DNA of 64,000 bases, from the NCBI GenBank assembly GCA_016290325.1, contig JAEETL010000001.1:124001-188000 (forward strand), given 5' to 3'. Below the pieces are notes generated by a model. It was not told where the DNA came from and did no database searches. It was given only the letters and a program-made list of their open reading frames with translations. Positions 39,708-49,296 of the stretch are shown here, piece by piece. Position numbers and translations under genes: made by a program. This DNA is from Muribaculaceae bacterium. Lineage in GTDB: Bacteria > Bacteroidota > Bacteroidia > Bacteroidales > Muribaculaceae. Every line of letters starts with the position of its first letter. The stretch's first letter is position 1.

Positions 39708-42700
39708 GACTGAAAAAACTGGAAATCAACAATATCGCTTCGATTGAGCATGCGGTGATCGACTTCAATAACACTCCGTTAGAGGGCGAACACCTGTTCC
39801 TTATCACGGGCGAGACTGGGTCTGGAAAATCCACGATCATCGACTGCCTGTGCCTCGCGCTGTATGGCGACACACCCCGTCTGAGCCATGCGAAAAGGGC
39901 CGAATATGATAATAACCGCAATGATGAAACGCTCAAGACTAACGATGTTAAGCAACTCTTGAGGCGTGGTGCCATCTCGGCCGATGTATTACTCACATTT
40001 GACGATAACAACGGCACACCTCACACCGCCACTTGGCATGTTCACCGTGCCCGAAAGAGCCTTAGCGGCAACATCATTGGACCTGAACGAGTTATCAAGA
40101 CCGATGACGGTGTAGTCCCACCTGTTTTTCTGACTAAGAAAACTGAGATTGACAAATATATTGAAAAACTCATCGGGTTGCGTCTGAATGAGTTCTTCCG
40201 TACGGTCGTGCTCGCTCAAGGACGTTTTGCCGAATTCTTGAACAGCGACGAGAGCGATAAGTCAGCATTGCTGGAGAAAATGACCGGAACCGAAATTTAT
40301 TCTCGAGTGGGCATGAAAATCCATGAGGTTGAGCGCGAGAAAAGGGAAGAGCGGGATCGACTGCGTGAGCTGCTACAGAATATTGTACTGCTCAATGACA
40401 TTGAGAAGGGTGAAATCAACGATGAAATCGGCCAGTTCAAGGCTCAACTCACACTCGTTCAGCAACAGCGTGACGGGGCGCGAAAAATGGCTGATTGGCT
40501 GGATGAAAAGGCGAGGAATGAGAGGAGTCTTGACGAGAAACGCAATGATCTTGCCGCGAAACAGGAAGAAACCCGCCAACCCGAGTTCATTGAGAAACTG
40601 CGGTTGGTGGCAGAATGGGAGCATACAGTTGAGCCCCGACGGGAATTAAAAGACATGAACCAGGCGCTGAAGCAGATTGAGTCTCTGCGACAGCAACAAC
40701 CCTCCATGCAGGCGGAATTTGACTATTTGTGCGCCGCTCTGCGGGCAACAGTCAGCAGCGTCAATAGTATGGAGCAACAGCTTGAGGTAATCGATGATTT
40801 CTTGAAAAGTGAGGACGCCAACCGGGAGATGTATAAGGCCATCAAGAGCATCAAGTCCCACATGACTCAACGCACCGACGAGCAGAAGAATATCGCCACG
40901 TTCACCGATGCTCTCAATAAGGATAAACAAAATCTTCCTGTCGCCGAAGATAACTTCAAGAGCACATTAAAAGCCCAGCAGGATTTGGAATCATCGGTCG
41001 GTGAATTGCAGCAGCGATATGATGCGATCCAGGTCGATGCCATCAATAAAAAGAAAGATGCCATGGCCGATGCCATAGGTGCCTTGAGGACACTGAATAA
41101 TGAACGGGTCAATGTCGCTAATGCCGTCGCTGCGCTTGCAGGGCTTGAAAATGAGCGGAAGGATGAATCAACAGTGCTTGAGAAGGAGCGTGCCGCAATT
41201 GACGCTAAGCGCGCTTTAAAGGAACAACTTGCCAACGCACTCACCAGGGAAAAGGATTGGAATGTACTGATCGAACAAGCCCATTTGACGCTGAAACCAG
41301 GTGACAAGTGCCCAGTGTGCGGGGAGACCATCAAGGAATTGAAAGCTCCCTCGGGCCAGGACGTGGTCAATGAGCTGGAAGATCAATTCAAGCAAGCCGA
41401 GCAGAGTGTCATTCAAGCCGAGGGTCGCATGAATGCATCGAAAACAATAATCGAGCGCCTTGACCGTCAAATCAAGGACGCGAAGAAATTATTGGAGGAA
41501 AGGAAGCAACTACTGCAAGCACAATGGGAATCGACAAGAGCTAGCCTGTCAAAATGCGGTAGAACGTATAATGAGCTGCTGAATGAAAGTCAGACCGAGG
41601 TGTTGATTGCTGAAATCAACAATGAGATGGAGCAGCTTAAAAACACGCTGCAACAGGCTACCGAGTTAAATGGACAAATCAAGGTAGAACGAGACAAACT
41701 CGGCCAGGCGGTTGCCGCTCACAACAAGGCCATTGTCGCTCTCAATCAGCTGAAATCCAGTATCAAGTACCAGACCGAGGCCATCAACGACAGTGTGCGT
41801 CGTCGTGACCAGCACACAATGGAGTTGAATGGTTTGTTGACTATTGCCGACTGGCAGGAGCGGGCCGATAAAGATGAGGACTTTATCACTGGCTTGGAAA
41901 GGCAGGCCAATGACTATCAGCAAAAAGAGAACGCTGCTCAGCAGCTAAGGGACGCCATCAAGCTTAACCGCGCCATCATTCCCGCGATGGAAGAGAATAA
42001 ATCTAACATCAAGGGACTTGTTGACCATGGCAATGATTGCGACAGCGTGCCTGAGAATCTTGACGAACGGTGGCGGCAGTTTGAGAATAAATGCATCCAG
42101 TGGAATAATGACTTAGCCAATGAACAACGAGTGGAGCAGCGAGCCCGTCAATCGATAAGTGAATACTTGTCGGAACATCACGACATGAGCGAACAACGCT
42201 TGGCATTACTCGATAACTATGCGGGCGTCGATATCGCTGCTATCAAGCAGGCTCAGAAAGCCCTTACTGATTCTATCATCCGGATGGAGGGTGAGATCTC
42301 TTCACTCGTGGAGCAGCAGGGAATCATCATTGCAAGGAAACCTGAATTTGGAGAGGAAAATCGTGACACACTTGAAGAGTTGTTCAAAACCAGCCAAGAG
42401 AAATATGAAGAGTTGAACGCCTTGATTGCCGACCGAAGGACACGCTTGAAAAACGATGAGGAGAACCAGCGGCTAGCGGGAGAGCGCAAGAAAGCCCTCG
42501 AGCAGGCCGAGGTGGTTTATAGCCAGTGGGCCGAGTTCAGCATGATGTTGGGTAGTGCCGATGGGGCAAAGTTCCGCAAAATTGCCCAAAGCTATATCCT
42601 TGGCGAGTTGCTGAACAGTGCTAATGGTTATCTTAAGTATTTTAATGACCGTTATGAACTTGTAGCCAGCCCTGGTCGACTCATTATTCTTGTCAGGGAC

Positions 42701-43027
42701 CTGTATCAGGGCGATCTCACATCGGTGAACACGCTTTCGGGCGGTGAGAGTTTCATGGTGTCCTTGGCCTTGGCGTTGGCCTTGTCTAGCACGATGGGCA
42801 AGGTATTCACTATCGATACCATCTTTATTGACGAGGGTTTTGGTTCGCTCAGCGGCAATTATCTGGATAACGTGATAGAGACCTTGAACCGCCTGTATGA
42901 GATGGGCCGTCGGCGCGTGGGCATCATCAGCCATGTCGAGGCACTCAAAGAGCGCATCACCACACAGATTCAGGTTTACCGTGATCCCGGCAACAATACC
43001 GTGAGTCGGGTGGCGGTAGTATCCTAG
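39704..43027 (+). CDS. sbcC: SMC-family exonuclease subunit SbcC
   Basis: ITGETGSGKSTIIDCLCLALYGDTPR, zinc hook KCPVCGETI, LSGGESFMVSLALALALSS...FIDEGFGSLS; 4-nt overlap with sbcD. Confidence 0.95.
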   Translation: MRLKKLEINNIASIEHAVIDFNNTPLEGEHLFLITGETGSGKSTIIDCLCLALYGDTPRLSHAKRAEYDNNRNDETLKTNDVKQLLRRGAISADVLLTFDDNNGTPHTATWHVHRARKSLSGNIIGPERVIKTDDGVVPPVFLTKKTEIDKYIEKLIGLRLNEFFRTVVLAQGRFAEFLNSDESDKSALLEKMTGTEIYSRVGMKIHEVEREKREERDRLRELLQNIVLLNDIEKGEINDEIGQFKAQLTLVQQQRDGARKMADWLDEKARNERSLDEKRNDLAAKQEETRQPEFIEKLRLVAEWEHTVEPRRELKDMNQALKQIESLRQQQPSMQAEFDYLCAALRATVSSVNSMEQQLEVIDDFLKSEDANREMYKAIKSIKSHMTQRTDEQKNIATFTDALNKDKQNLPVAEDNFKSTLKAQQDLESSVGELQQRYDAIQVDAINKKKDAMADAIGALRTLNNERVNVANAVAALAGLENERKDESTVLEKERAAIDAKRALKEQLANALTREKDWNVLIEQAHLTLKPGDKCPVCGETIKELKAPSGQDVVNELEDQFKQAEQSVIQAEGRMNASKTIIERLDRQIKDAKKLLEERKQLLQAQWESTRASLSKCGRTYNELLNESQTEVLIAEINNEMEQLKNTLQQATELNGQIKVERDKLGQAVAAHNKAIVALNQLKSSIKYQTEAINDSVRRRDQHTMELNGLLTIADWQERADKDEDFITGLERQANDYQQKENAAQQLRDAIKLNRAIIPAMEENKSNIKGLVDHGNDCDSVPENLDERWRQFENKCIQWNNDLANEQRVEQRARQSISEYLSEHHDMSEQRLALLDNYAGVDIAAIKQAQKALTDSIIRMEGEISSLVEQQGIIIARKPEFGEENRDTLEELFKTSQEKYEELNALIADRRTRLKNDEENQRLAGERKKALEQAEVVYSQWAEFSMMLGSADGAKFRKIAQSYILGELLNSANGYLKYFNDRYELVASPGRLIILVRDLYQGDLTSVNTLSGGESFMVSLALALALSSTMGKVFTIDTIFIDEGFGSLSGNYLDNVIETLNRLYEMGRRRVGIISHVEALKERITTQIQVYRDPGNNTVSRVAVVS

Positions 43028-43039
43028 TGGACATAAAAA

Positions 43040-43071
43040 CAGTCGAGGCAGAATAATCTCCACCTCGACTG
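43040..43071. terminator. bidirectional terminator between sbcC and DUF4251 gene
   Basis: CAGTCGAGG-cagaataatctcca-CCTCGACTG flanked by AAAA and TTTTT; convergent genes. Confidence 0.75.
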
Positions 43072-43091
43072 CTTTTTATATTCTTAAAGGC

Positions 43092-43601
43092 TTACAACAT
43101 CTCAAGACCATGGATCATGCCGCTATAGGAAATAGGTTCACGTCCACGCGGCACCACATCGATAGTGGTCTTGCCGTTCATGAATATCTCAAGATTGAAC
43201 TTGTAGCTGTCATCCTCGTTATTCACCGTGAAAGTCACTCGGGCTCGGTCGCTCTTGGGATACTCAACTTTATAGTTTAATAACTCACTTGTGAAATTCA
43301 ATGATTTGAAACCGCTAGCGCCGTAACCCACGTTCTGTCCTGATCCGGCATAAGGCAGATAGCACGACACTGTGCCATCACGGACAATCATTTTTTGACC
43401 TTGACTCAGGCTGATTGTGGGAGCTGACAATGGACGCATCGAGCCGACCATGACAAAGAACTTCTGAGATTCCAGCAGTGCCTTAATCCCCGCAGCACGT
43501 TCCAAACTCTCCCTTTCTTTCATTTCCTTGGAAACTTTATCGGTGGTGCCACACGCCATGAGCGTCATCAATATTACCGAGAATAACAATAGCTTTTTCA
43601 T
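43092..43601 (-). CDS. DUF4251 lipoprotein
   Basis: Lipobox LMTLMACG; LPYAGSGQNVGYGASGFKSLNFTSELLNYKVEYPKSDRARVTFTVNNEDDSYKFNLEIFMNGKTTIDVVPRGREPISYSG. Confidence 0.85.
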   Translation of the reverse strand: MKKLLLFSVILMTLMACGTTDKVSKEMKERESLERAAGIKALLESQKFFVMVGSMRPLSAPTISLSQGQKMIVRDGTVSCYLPYAGSGQNVGYGASGFKSLNFTSELLNYKVEYPKSDRARVTFTVNNEDDSYKFNLEIFMNGKTTIDVVPRGREPISYSGMIHGLEML

Positions 43602-43711
43602 ATTTTATTGGTTTTTTAGATGATAAACACGAATAATCTTTATATGAATTAGACTCTAAAAAAGCGTTTACGTTTAATTGGTGATAAAAGCGTTTCCCTA
43701 GGCTAGGAAAA

Positions 43712-44206
43712 TCAGTTGAAAATCATTTCGCCATCAAAGGATATCGCGTCACGGTCACGTGCAACGATGTCAATATAGGCTTTGCCATTGTTAAACACGT
43801 CGATACGATATAGGTAGGAGTCCTCGTCATTAATAACCGTGAACTCGATGTGAGAACGGTTGCTGGTAGGATAAGCGATGCTATAATTGTTGATTTTACC
43901 CTTGAAGTTCAATCCCTTGCCACCGCCATAGGGCAGGTGGTAGGCTTCGCCCACATAGGGCAGATAGCAGTCAATATCATCACCATTAACCTTTAACTCA
44001 TAGTTGGAACTCACATGACGCGCAAAGCCTCCTAGTGGTTTCATCCAGTCCACCGCTATGGTATAATGACGGGTATCCAAGGCCTCTTGAACTTGCCTTG
44101 TCACTTGGGCTTGTTGCTCGGCCTTGGTCAAGCCATTGGTGCTGCCGCAAGCCGACAGCATGATGGCCATCAGTAAAGTCGTAATAAATAATAATTTCTT
44201 TGTCAT
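43712..44206 (-). CDS. DUF4251 lipoprotein, paralogue of the preceding
   Basis: Lipobox MAIMLSACG; YLPYVGEAYHLPYGGGKGLNFKGKINNYSIAYPTSNRSHIEFTVINDEDSYLYRIDVFNNGKAYIDIVARDRDAISFDG. Confidence 0.85.
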   Translation of the reverse strand: MTKKLLFITTLLMAIMLSACGSTNGLTKAEQQAQVTRQVQEALDTRHYTIAVDWMKPLGGFARHVSSNYELKVNGDDIDCYLPYVGEAYHLPYGGGKGLNFKGKINNYSIAYPTSNRSHIEFTVINDEDSYLYRIDVFNNGKAYIDIVARDRDAISFDGEMIFN

Positions 44207-44290
44207 AGCATCAAGAATATAATTGTTACTGAAGAATCATGACACATCCATCAGTGATATATCCCAATTCTTGCAAAATGAGTGGCTGGA

Positions 44291-46627
44291 TTAACGAATG
44301 ACTGCCACCTTGGTGACAACGGCTTCGTTGCCGCCGTTAGCCTGGGAACACAAGACGAAATATACACCCGTCTTGACCATATTGCCTTGTTGGTCGCAGC
44401 AGTCCCATGTGGCCATACCGCCGGTTGACTTGAGTTGCTTGATGACGTGGCCGCTGGCATCGGCAATCTTGACAAGCGAATTGTCCATCAACCCCATGAT
44501 AGTCACGTCTCCAGCATAGTCAGGGCGCACGGGATTAGGATAGGCATAGATGTCGTCATAGTTACTTGCAGCGGGACTACTGTCGCTGAAGTACTCATAA
44601 AGTCCCGCAGGCGTTGTAATGTAAACCGAGTTACTGTTGGGGTTGCAGCACACCTTATAGACAGTATTGGTTGCCAACGGGCTGTTGGTCGTGTTGAATT
44701 TTTTGATGATTTGTGTGCCGTCGCTGTTCACCAGGAAAAGACCCGAGGTTTGAGTAGCAATCCATTTGCGGTTTGCGCCATCAACGGCCACGTCGTTTAC
44801 TTGAATACCATCCATTAGGCGGTCGGCAAGTCCTGTACCGTCGTCACGGGGCACCTTAGGACGGATGACCGAGAATGAAGAACCAGAAAAAGCCGCTGCG
44901 GGATTGAACATGCAGACGCCCTCGGTGGTTCCCATCCACACATACCCGTTTAGGTCCTCGGTCAGGCACATGGTATAAGTCCATGATACAATCTGGCCAT
45001 CTTGGTCTGATAATTGGTTGAACTTAACTTTTTGTTGGGGGGTAGATGGCGTTTCTCCGCCACTGACCCACATAAAGAGAGGCCTCTGGTAGTCGCCATC
45101 GGTAAATACCTTGATGTCATTATTGCCAATGCGCGTGGATATGAAGCTGGCTCGTTTAGTGGTCTCTCCAGTGTATATGTCACTATAAATGACTGGAGTA
45201 ACCCAGTCGTTGATGGTCACCTCGCTGAGCTTGGACTTTGCAGCAGGAAGGGCCATGACCGGATGCTCCATGTTCTCAAGGGTTTGGACGCACCAGATGT
45301 TGCCGCTACGGTCAACGCTCGTGATAGGATGAAGGGCTCCCGACTGCTTGAGCATTGGGCTGTTATCAACATTATAGGTGTAGGCGATCTCGTTATTCTT
45401 AACTTTGAGAAGACCATTTTTCCAAGTGCTCATGAAGTAAGTGTCAGGATCACCTGGCATGAATTCCAACCAATATGAACCGCCGACAGGGGCGCCCTCG
45501 GGGGTCACGTCGTCCCACTGAATACCGTCAAACGTATTGACCTGGGATGGATAGGAATCCCTGAAGAAGTAGTTAGTGCCCGTTGAAGATACATAGAGTA
45601 TATCTTTATCCTTATTATAAGTCATCCAGAAAGGCTGGGGCATTGTCAAGGCGTTAGGCAGGTAATAATTATCGCTGCCCAGTAGATGTAATCCGTGACT
45701 GCCAGCTGCCCAGATTCCGCTCTCATCGCCACCGTCGGGATGACGGCTGCACAGCTCACCATTTGAGTCAAGGACTACAGGGTTTTGACCGTTTTCATCG
45801 GTAATATAACTGGCTCTTTTACTCGGATCTTTCACATTCAACAAAAAACCGCCTATGGTCTTCTGAACATCCGAGACCTTAGCTTCAATAATGGGACTTG
45901 GTGTCGTCTCGAATATCAGTGAGCCATCATCACTGTGCGAAATTTGAGTAAGATAAGTCCTACTAGTCATGCAGTAGAACGACTCATCGTTAATGACTCT
46001 GATGAGGCAATTAACCTTATTTTTTTTGGCCACATTAAATGTAGACAATTGCTCATGATACTCGTCTGCATTGCCATAATAAAATTTGTTGACTGTAGAT
46101 AACAGCAACAATTCGCCCGCCTGAGCGACCGATGTTAACGATTCGCCATACAGGTGTGATTCCTTAATGACAAATTTTGTGTCATCGATTACTACATAGC
46201 CGAAACCGGTGGCTAGATAGATTCTATCCGTGGCAAAGGTCACGTCATTGACGGTCTTGCTCGATGTCATCACCACGTCTTTAATCTCGGGCATATTGAC
46301 TACCGAACCATCAGAAATAATGATGTCGATATTAGAATTGGTGTAAATAATGACCAGGTAATCCTTGACATGGTTATAATAAATGTTGGAAATCACCATG
46401 TCGCTCAGTAGATTGAGTTTACTCAACGCCTCATTCTCCTGTGTTTGCTTGTCCAGCCTGAACAGATGAGCCCCTGAAAGATAATAAACCCAATTTTCGC
46501 TTTCGGCTACTGTGGTTACCTCACTACCTACAAATGAAGTGTGAATGCGCCAATCGCCCACCGCGTTTTGAGAACTAGCGCACAGTGACCATATCATAGC
46601 CACCAAAAAGAATATTTTCTTTGCCAT
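44291..46627 (-). CDS. PorZ-like beta-propeller protein with T9SS type A-like C-terminal domain (probable porZ orthologue)
   Basis: MAKKIFFLVAMIWSLCASSQNAVGDWRIHTSFVGSEVTTVAE...LLSDMVISNIYYNHVKDYLVIIYTNSNIDIIISDGSVVNM; C-terminal YAYPNPVRPDYAGDVTIMGLMDNSLVKIADASGHVIKQL...GVYFVLCSQ. Confidence 0.8.
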   Translation of the reverse strand: MAKKIFFLVAMIWSLCASSQNAVGDWRIHTSFVGSEVTTVAESENWVYYLSGAHLFRLDKQTQENEALSKLNLLSDMVISNIYYNHVKDYLVIIYTNSNIDIIISDGSVVNMPEIKDVVMTSSKTVNDVTFATDRIYLATGFGYVVIDDTKFVIKESHLYGESLTSVAQAGELLLLSTVNKFYYGNADEYHEQLSTFNVAKKNKVNCLIRVINDESFYCMTSRTYLTQISHSDDGSLIFETTPSPIIEAKVSDVQKTIGGFLLNVKDPSKRASYITDENGQNPVVLDSNGELCSRHPDGGDESGIWAAGSHGLHLLGSDNYYLPNALTMPQPFWMTYNKDKDILYVSSTGTNYFFRDSYPSQVNTFDGIQWDDVTPEGAPVGGSYWLEFMPGDPDTYFMSTWKNGLLKVKNNEIAYTYNVDNSPMLKQSGALHPITSVDRSGNIWCVQTLENMEHPVMALPAAKSKLSEVTINDWVTPVIYSDIYTGETTKRASFISTRIGNNDIKVFTDGDYQRPLFMWVSGGETPSTPQQKVKFNQLSDQDGQIVSWTYTMCLTEDLNGYVWMGTTEGVCMFNPAAAFSGSSFSVIRPKVPRDDGTGLADRLMDGIQVNDVAVDGANRKWIATQTSGLFLVNSDGTQIIKKFNTTNSPLATNTVYKVCCNPNSNSVYITTPAGLYEYFSDSSPAASNYDDIYAYPNPVRPDYAGDVTIMGLMDNSLVKIADASGHVIKQLKSTGGMATWDCCDQQGNMVKTGVYFVLCSQANGGNEAVVTKVAVIR

Positions 46628-46708
46628 TAGAGTCTGACTTTTAGTTCGTTTAGTAATAAAACGTAATAAAAGGCGGTAAATTGTGTTAGGACAGCAATAA
46701 TCAAGCAC

Positions 46709-46739
46709 AAGGGGGGAGCTTCGTGAGCTTCCCCCTTGA
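46709..46739 (-). terminator. hairpin between the second and first PorZ-like genes
   Basis: CAAGGGGGGAGCT-tcgtg-AGCTTCCCCCTTG, 12/13 paired. Confidence 0.6.
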
Positions 46740-46768
46740 TGTTTCAGTTAAAGTTGTGTATGAACAGG

Positions 46769-49168
46769 TTATTTGATGATCAACACCGTTGTCCTGGGTG
46801 ATCCGGTTGCCACAGGTTGTGAGCCTTGGGTAGCATAAATGTTGTAGATGCCGGTAGGCACTCTGTCCCCATCGGCTCCACAACCATCCCACAGAGCAGA
46901 CCCGGTTACCGGTCCTAACTGCTTCACGATGTGTCCGTTTTTATCGGCAATGGTTACATAGGAGTCAGCCATTAGGTTGCCAATCTTAATCATGCCCGTG
47001 AAGTCGGGACTAACAGGATCAGGATAGGTGTACACATTCTCAAAGTCGATTGCAGCCGTGTTGCCCTCAACAAGATACTCGGCAAACGCGTTATCGGTAT
47101 AGATGTACACCCGGTTGTGGATGGGATCACACTCCACGCTGTAAACCGAGTTGCTTGGGATGTCGCTATTCACAGTGGTGAAGTGCTCGTAGATTGTCGA
47201 GCCGTCGGGTGAAGTGAAGTACAGGCCGTTGTCGGTGGCAAGCCACTTGTTATTGTACCGGTCTATAGCAATGTCATAAACGGTATATCCCTCACACAGC
47301 GGGCCCAAATCAGCCTCTTTGCTGGCTTTTGTCACATAGGGGCTAAAAGCCTTGGGTTTATCATCAAAGACACCATTGGGGTCAAATGCAAACAAACCTG
47401 TAATATGACCGACCCAAATGAGTCCATCGGCATCCTCCTCCATGTGGGAGAGGTTAAGCCAAGTGATGTTTTTGTTATTCTGGTCGGTAAAGCTGGCTAT
47501 AGATTTAAAACGATAATTGTCTACCGTGGGATCCTCATTGAAGTTATCCCAGCAGAGGATGCAGCCCTCCAGGTTTGATCCTCTATAGTCGCAATCGGAA
47601 TAAATCTTGAGATTGTTCAACTTGGAAATCAAGAAGCGTGAACGTTGCATTTTGCCGGTGTTCAAGCCCCATAGTCCACTGGGTAAAAACCAGTCACTCT
47701 TTGAAGAGGTGTTGCGGGCGAATTTGTCTTTGGGAAGAACGGCGACGGGTGGTGTCATTTTTCCATCAGGGAATGTGTCGGATCTATGTGATAGCGATCT
47801 CACCGTCCACAGGTTACCGTATTTGTCAAAGGCGGGATGGGGCTTATAGTGGCCAACCATGGAATTGCTTTGGTTGTAATTCAATTTCATGACGTTGTTG
47901 GTCACCTTGTGAACACCACTTACCCAACCGGCGCGGACATAGGTCGTTGAATCCAGCGGGCTGAAGACAAACTCATAGCCAGCCCCCGATGCACTATAGG
48001 CTGTAGCATCTTCCCATTGGCTGCCGTTATAGATGTTGATGACGTTATCAGGAAGGGCATCAGACGATGATACCGTGTTGCCATTGCGGCTTGAAACACC
48101 CGCATAAAGCAAATTCATGGCCGTGTTATACTTGAGCCAGTAAGGCCTATCGGTGGTCAAGGAGTTGATAGCGTGGTAATTGGTACTATTCTCCACATGC
48201 AAGCCATTGGCGTCATTAATCCACACGGTGCCATCACCCTCGGGGTAGGAACTGGCAAAGCCCAAAACCGAGGACACTTTTGTAGCAGTTTTTCCCGTCG
48301 GATCAATCGTGTAGTAGTATTTCTTGCCCTCAAAGTTGGCGATATAGCCATTCGGCGATTTTTGAACACATGTAGGTTTAGTGCTCACCAGACTCAGAAT
48401 AGTGGGAGTACTGCTCGAGAAATCATAATTGTAGAGCGCTGAACTGCCGAGCACAAACACTGAGTGGTCATCAATGGGAACTATCTTGCCACCAGTCAAT
48501 AAAGCTGACTGTTTGCGGAACGTCCTGATGGGATCGTCAGCTCCAACAGGGCCGTAGTAGCAAAATGAATTAGATAGAATCACCATTAATTCATTATTAA
48601 GAACTGTGACCGAATTGATGTTTGCGGTGGTTCCCAGGGTGCGGTCTTCAATAATATTGAATGTAGACTCGTCGATAGTCGCGTAACCGATACCGGTTGC
48701 GACATAGGCCTTACCATTAGCAAAGTTGATATCGTTGATCAACTTATCGATGTATCCATTAAGCTCGTAATAATGGTCTTCATCATCCGTATTAAATGTG
48801 TAGCCGTGGATTCTAGTGATATCGGTTTTCAAATGATTGATATTCACCTTATGATTATTGGCGTCCAGGACATCGATGTTGCAGTTGTGATAGGCAATGA
48901 AGAGCAATTTACGGTCAGCATCGTAAAAAATCTGCCTGATATTATCATCCGAGAGTAAATTCTGTCGGTTTAAAGCTGTCGTTACCTGTGTGGCCTTTTC
49001 ATACTGGTAAAGGCAACCGGTGTTCAGATAATAAACCCTGTCGCCTGCATCCACAACATTTTGGATGCAGGATGTTAAATAGTAGTTGTGAATTTTCCAT
49101 GTGCCTGCAACCACACTGGAGAATGTCATTATCATCAACATCACGATAATCAAATATTTTTTATTCAT
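46769..49168 (-). CDS. PorZ-like beta-propeller protein with T9SS-like CTD (paralogue 2)
   Basis: MNKKYLIIVMLMIMTFSSVVAGTWKIHNYYLTSCIQNVVDAGDRVYYLNTGCLYQYEK...LLSDDNIRQIFYDADRKLLFIAYHNCNIDVLD; C-terminal TYPDPVSPDFTGMIKIGNLMADSYVTIADKNGHIVKQL...TVLIIK. Confidence 0.8.
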   Translation of the reverse strand: MNKKYLIIVMLMIMTFSSVVAGTWKIHNYYLTSCIQNVVDAGDRVYYLNTGCLYQYEKATQVTTALNRQNLLSDDNIRQIFYDADRKLLFIAYHNCNIDVLDANNHKVNINHLKTDITRIHGYTFNTDDEDHYYELNGYIDKLINDINFANGKAYVATGIGYATIDESTFNIIEDRTLGTTANINSVTVLNNELMVILSNSFCYYGPVGADDPIRTFRKQSALLTGGKIVPIDDHSVFVLGSSALYNYDFSSSTPTILSLVSTKPTCVQKSPNGYIANFEGKKYYYTIDPTGKTATKVSSVLGFASSYPEGDGTVWINDANGLHVENSTNYHAINSLTTDRPYWLKYNTAMNLLYAGVSSRNGNTVSSSDALPDNVINIYNGSQWEDATAYSASGAGYEFVFSPLDSTTYVRAGWVSGVHKVTNNVMKLNYNQSNSMVGHYKPHPAFDKYGNLWTVRSLSHRSDTFPDGKMTPPVAVLPKDKFARNTSSKSDWFLPSGLWGLNTGKMQRSRFLISKLNNLKIYSDCDYRGSNLEGCILCWDNFNEDPTVDNYRFKSIASFTDQNNKNITWLNLSHMEEDADGLIWVGHITGLFAFDPNGVFDDKPKAFSPYVTKASKEADLGPLCEGYTVYDIAIDRYNNKWLATDNGLYFTSPDGSTIYEHFTTVNSDIPSNSVYSVECDPIHNRVYIYTDNAFAEYLVEGNTAAIDFENVYTYPDPVSPDFTGMIKIGNLMADSYVTIADKNGHIVKQLGPVTGSALWDGCGADGDRVPTGIYNIYATQGSQPVATGSPRTTVLIIK

Positions 49169-49246
49169 ATCAGTCACATTTAAGATGTTCACTAGCTTAT
49201 ATAATGATTATCAATAAGTTGTGTGAAAACACATCACGCGTCCCAT

Positions 49247-49296
49247 TGATTCAATTGCCAAAGATATATAATATTAACGAGAATAATGACTTTTTA
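49247..49296 (-). promoter_or_regulatory. shared upstream box plus promoter of PorZ-like paralogue 2
   Basis: Sense strand: TAAAAAGTCATTATTCTCGTTAATATTATATATCTTTGGCAATTGAATC; -7 element TATCTTTG at 49259-49266. Confidence 0.65.
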
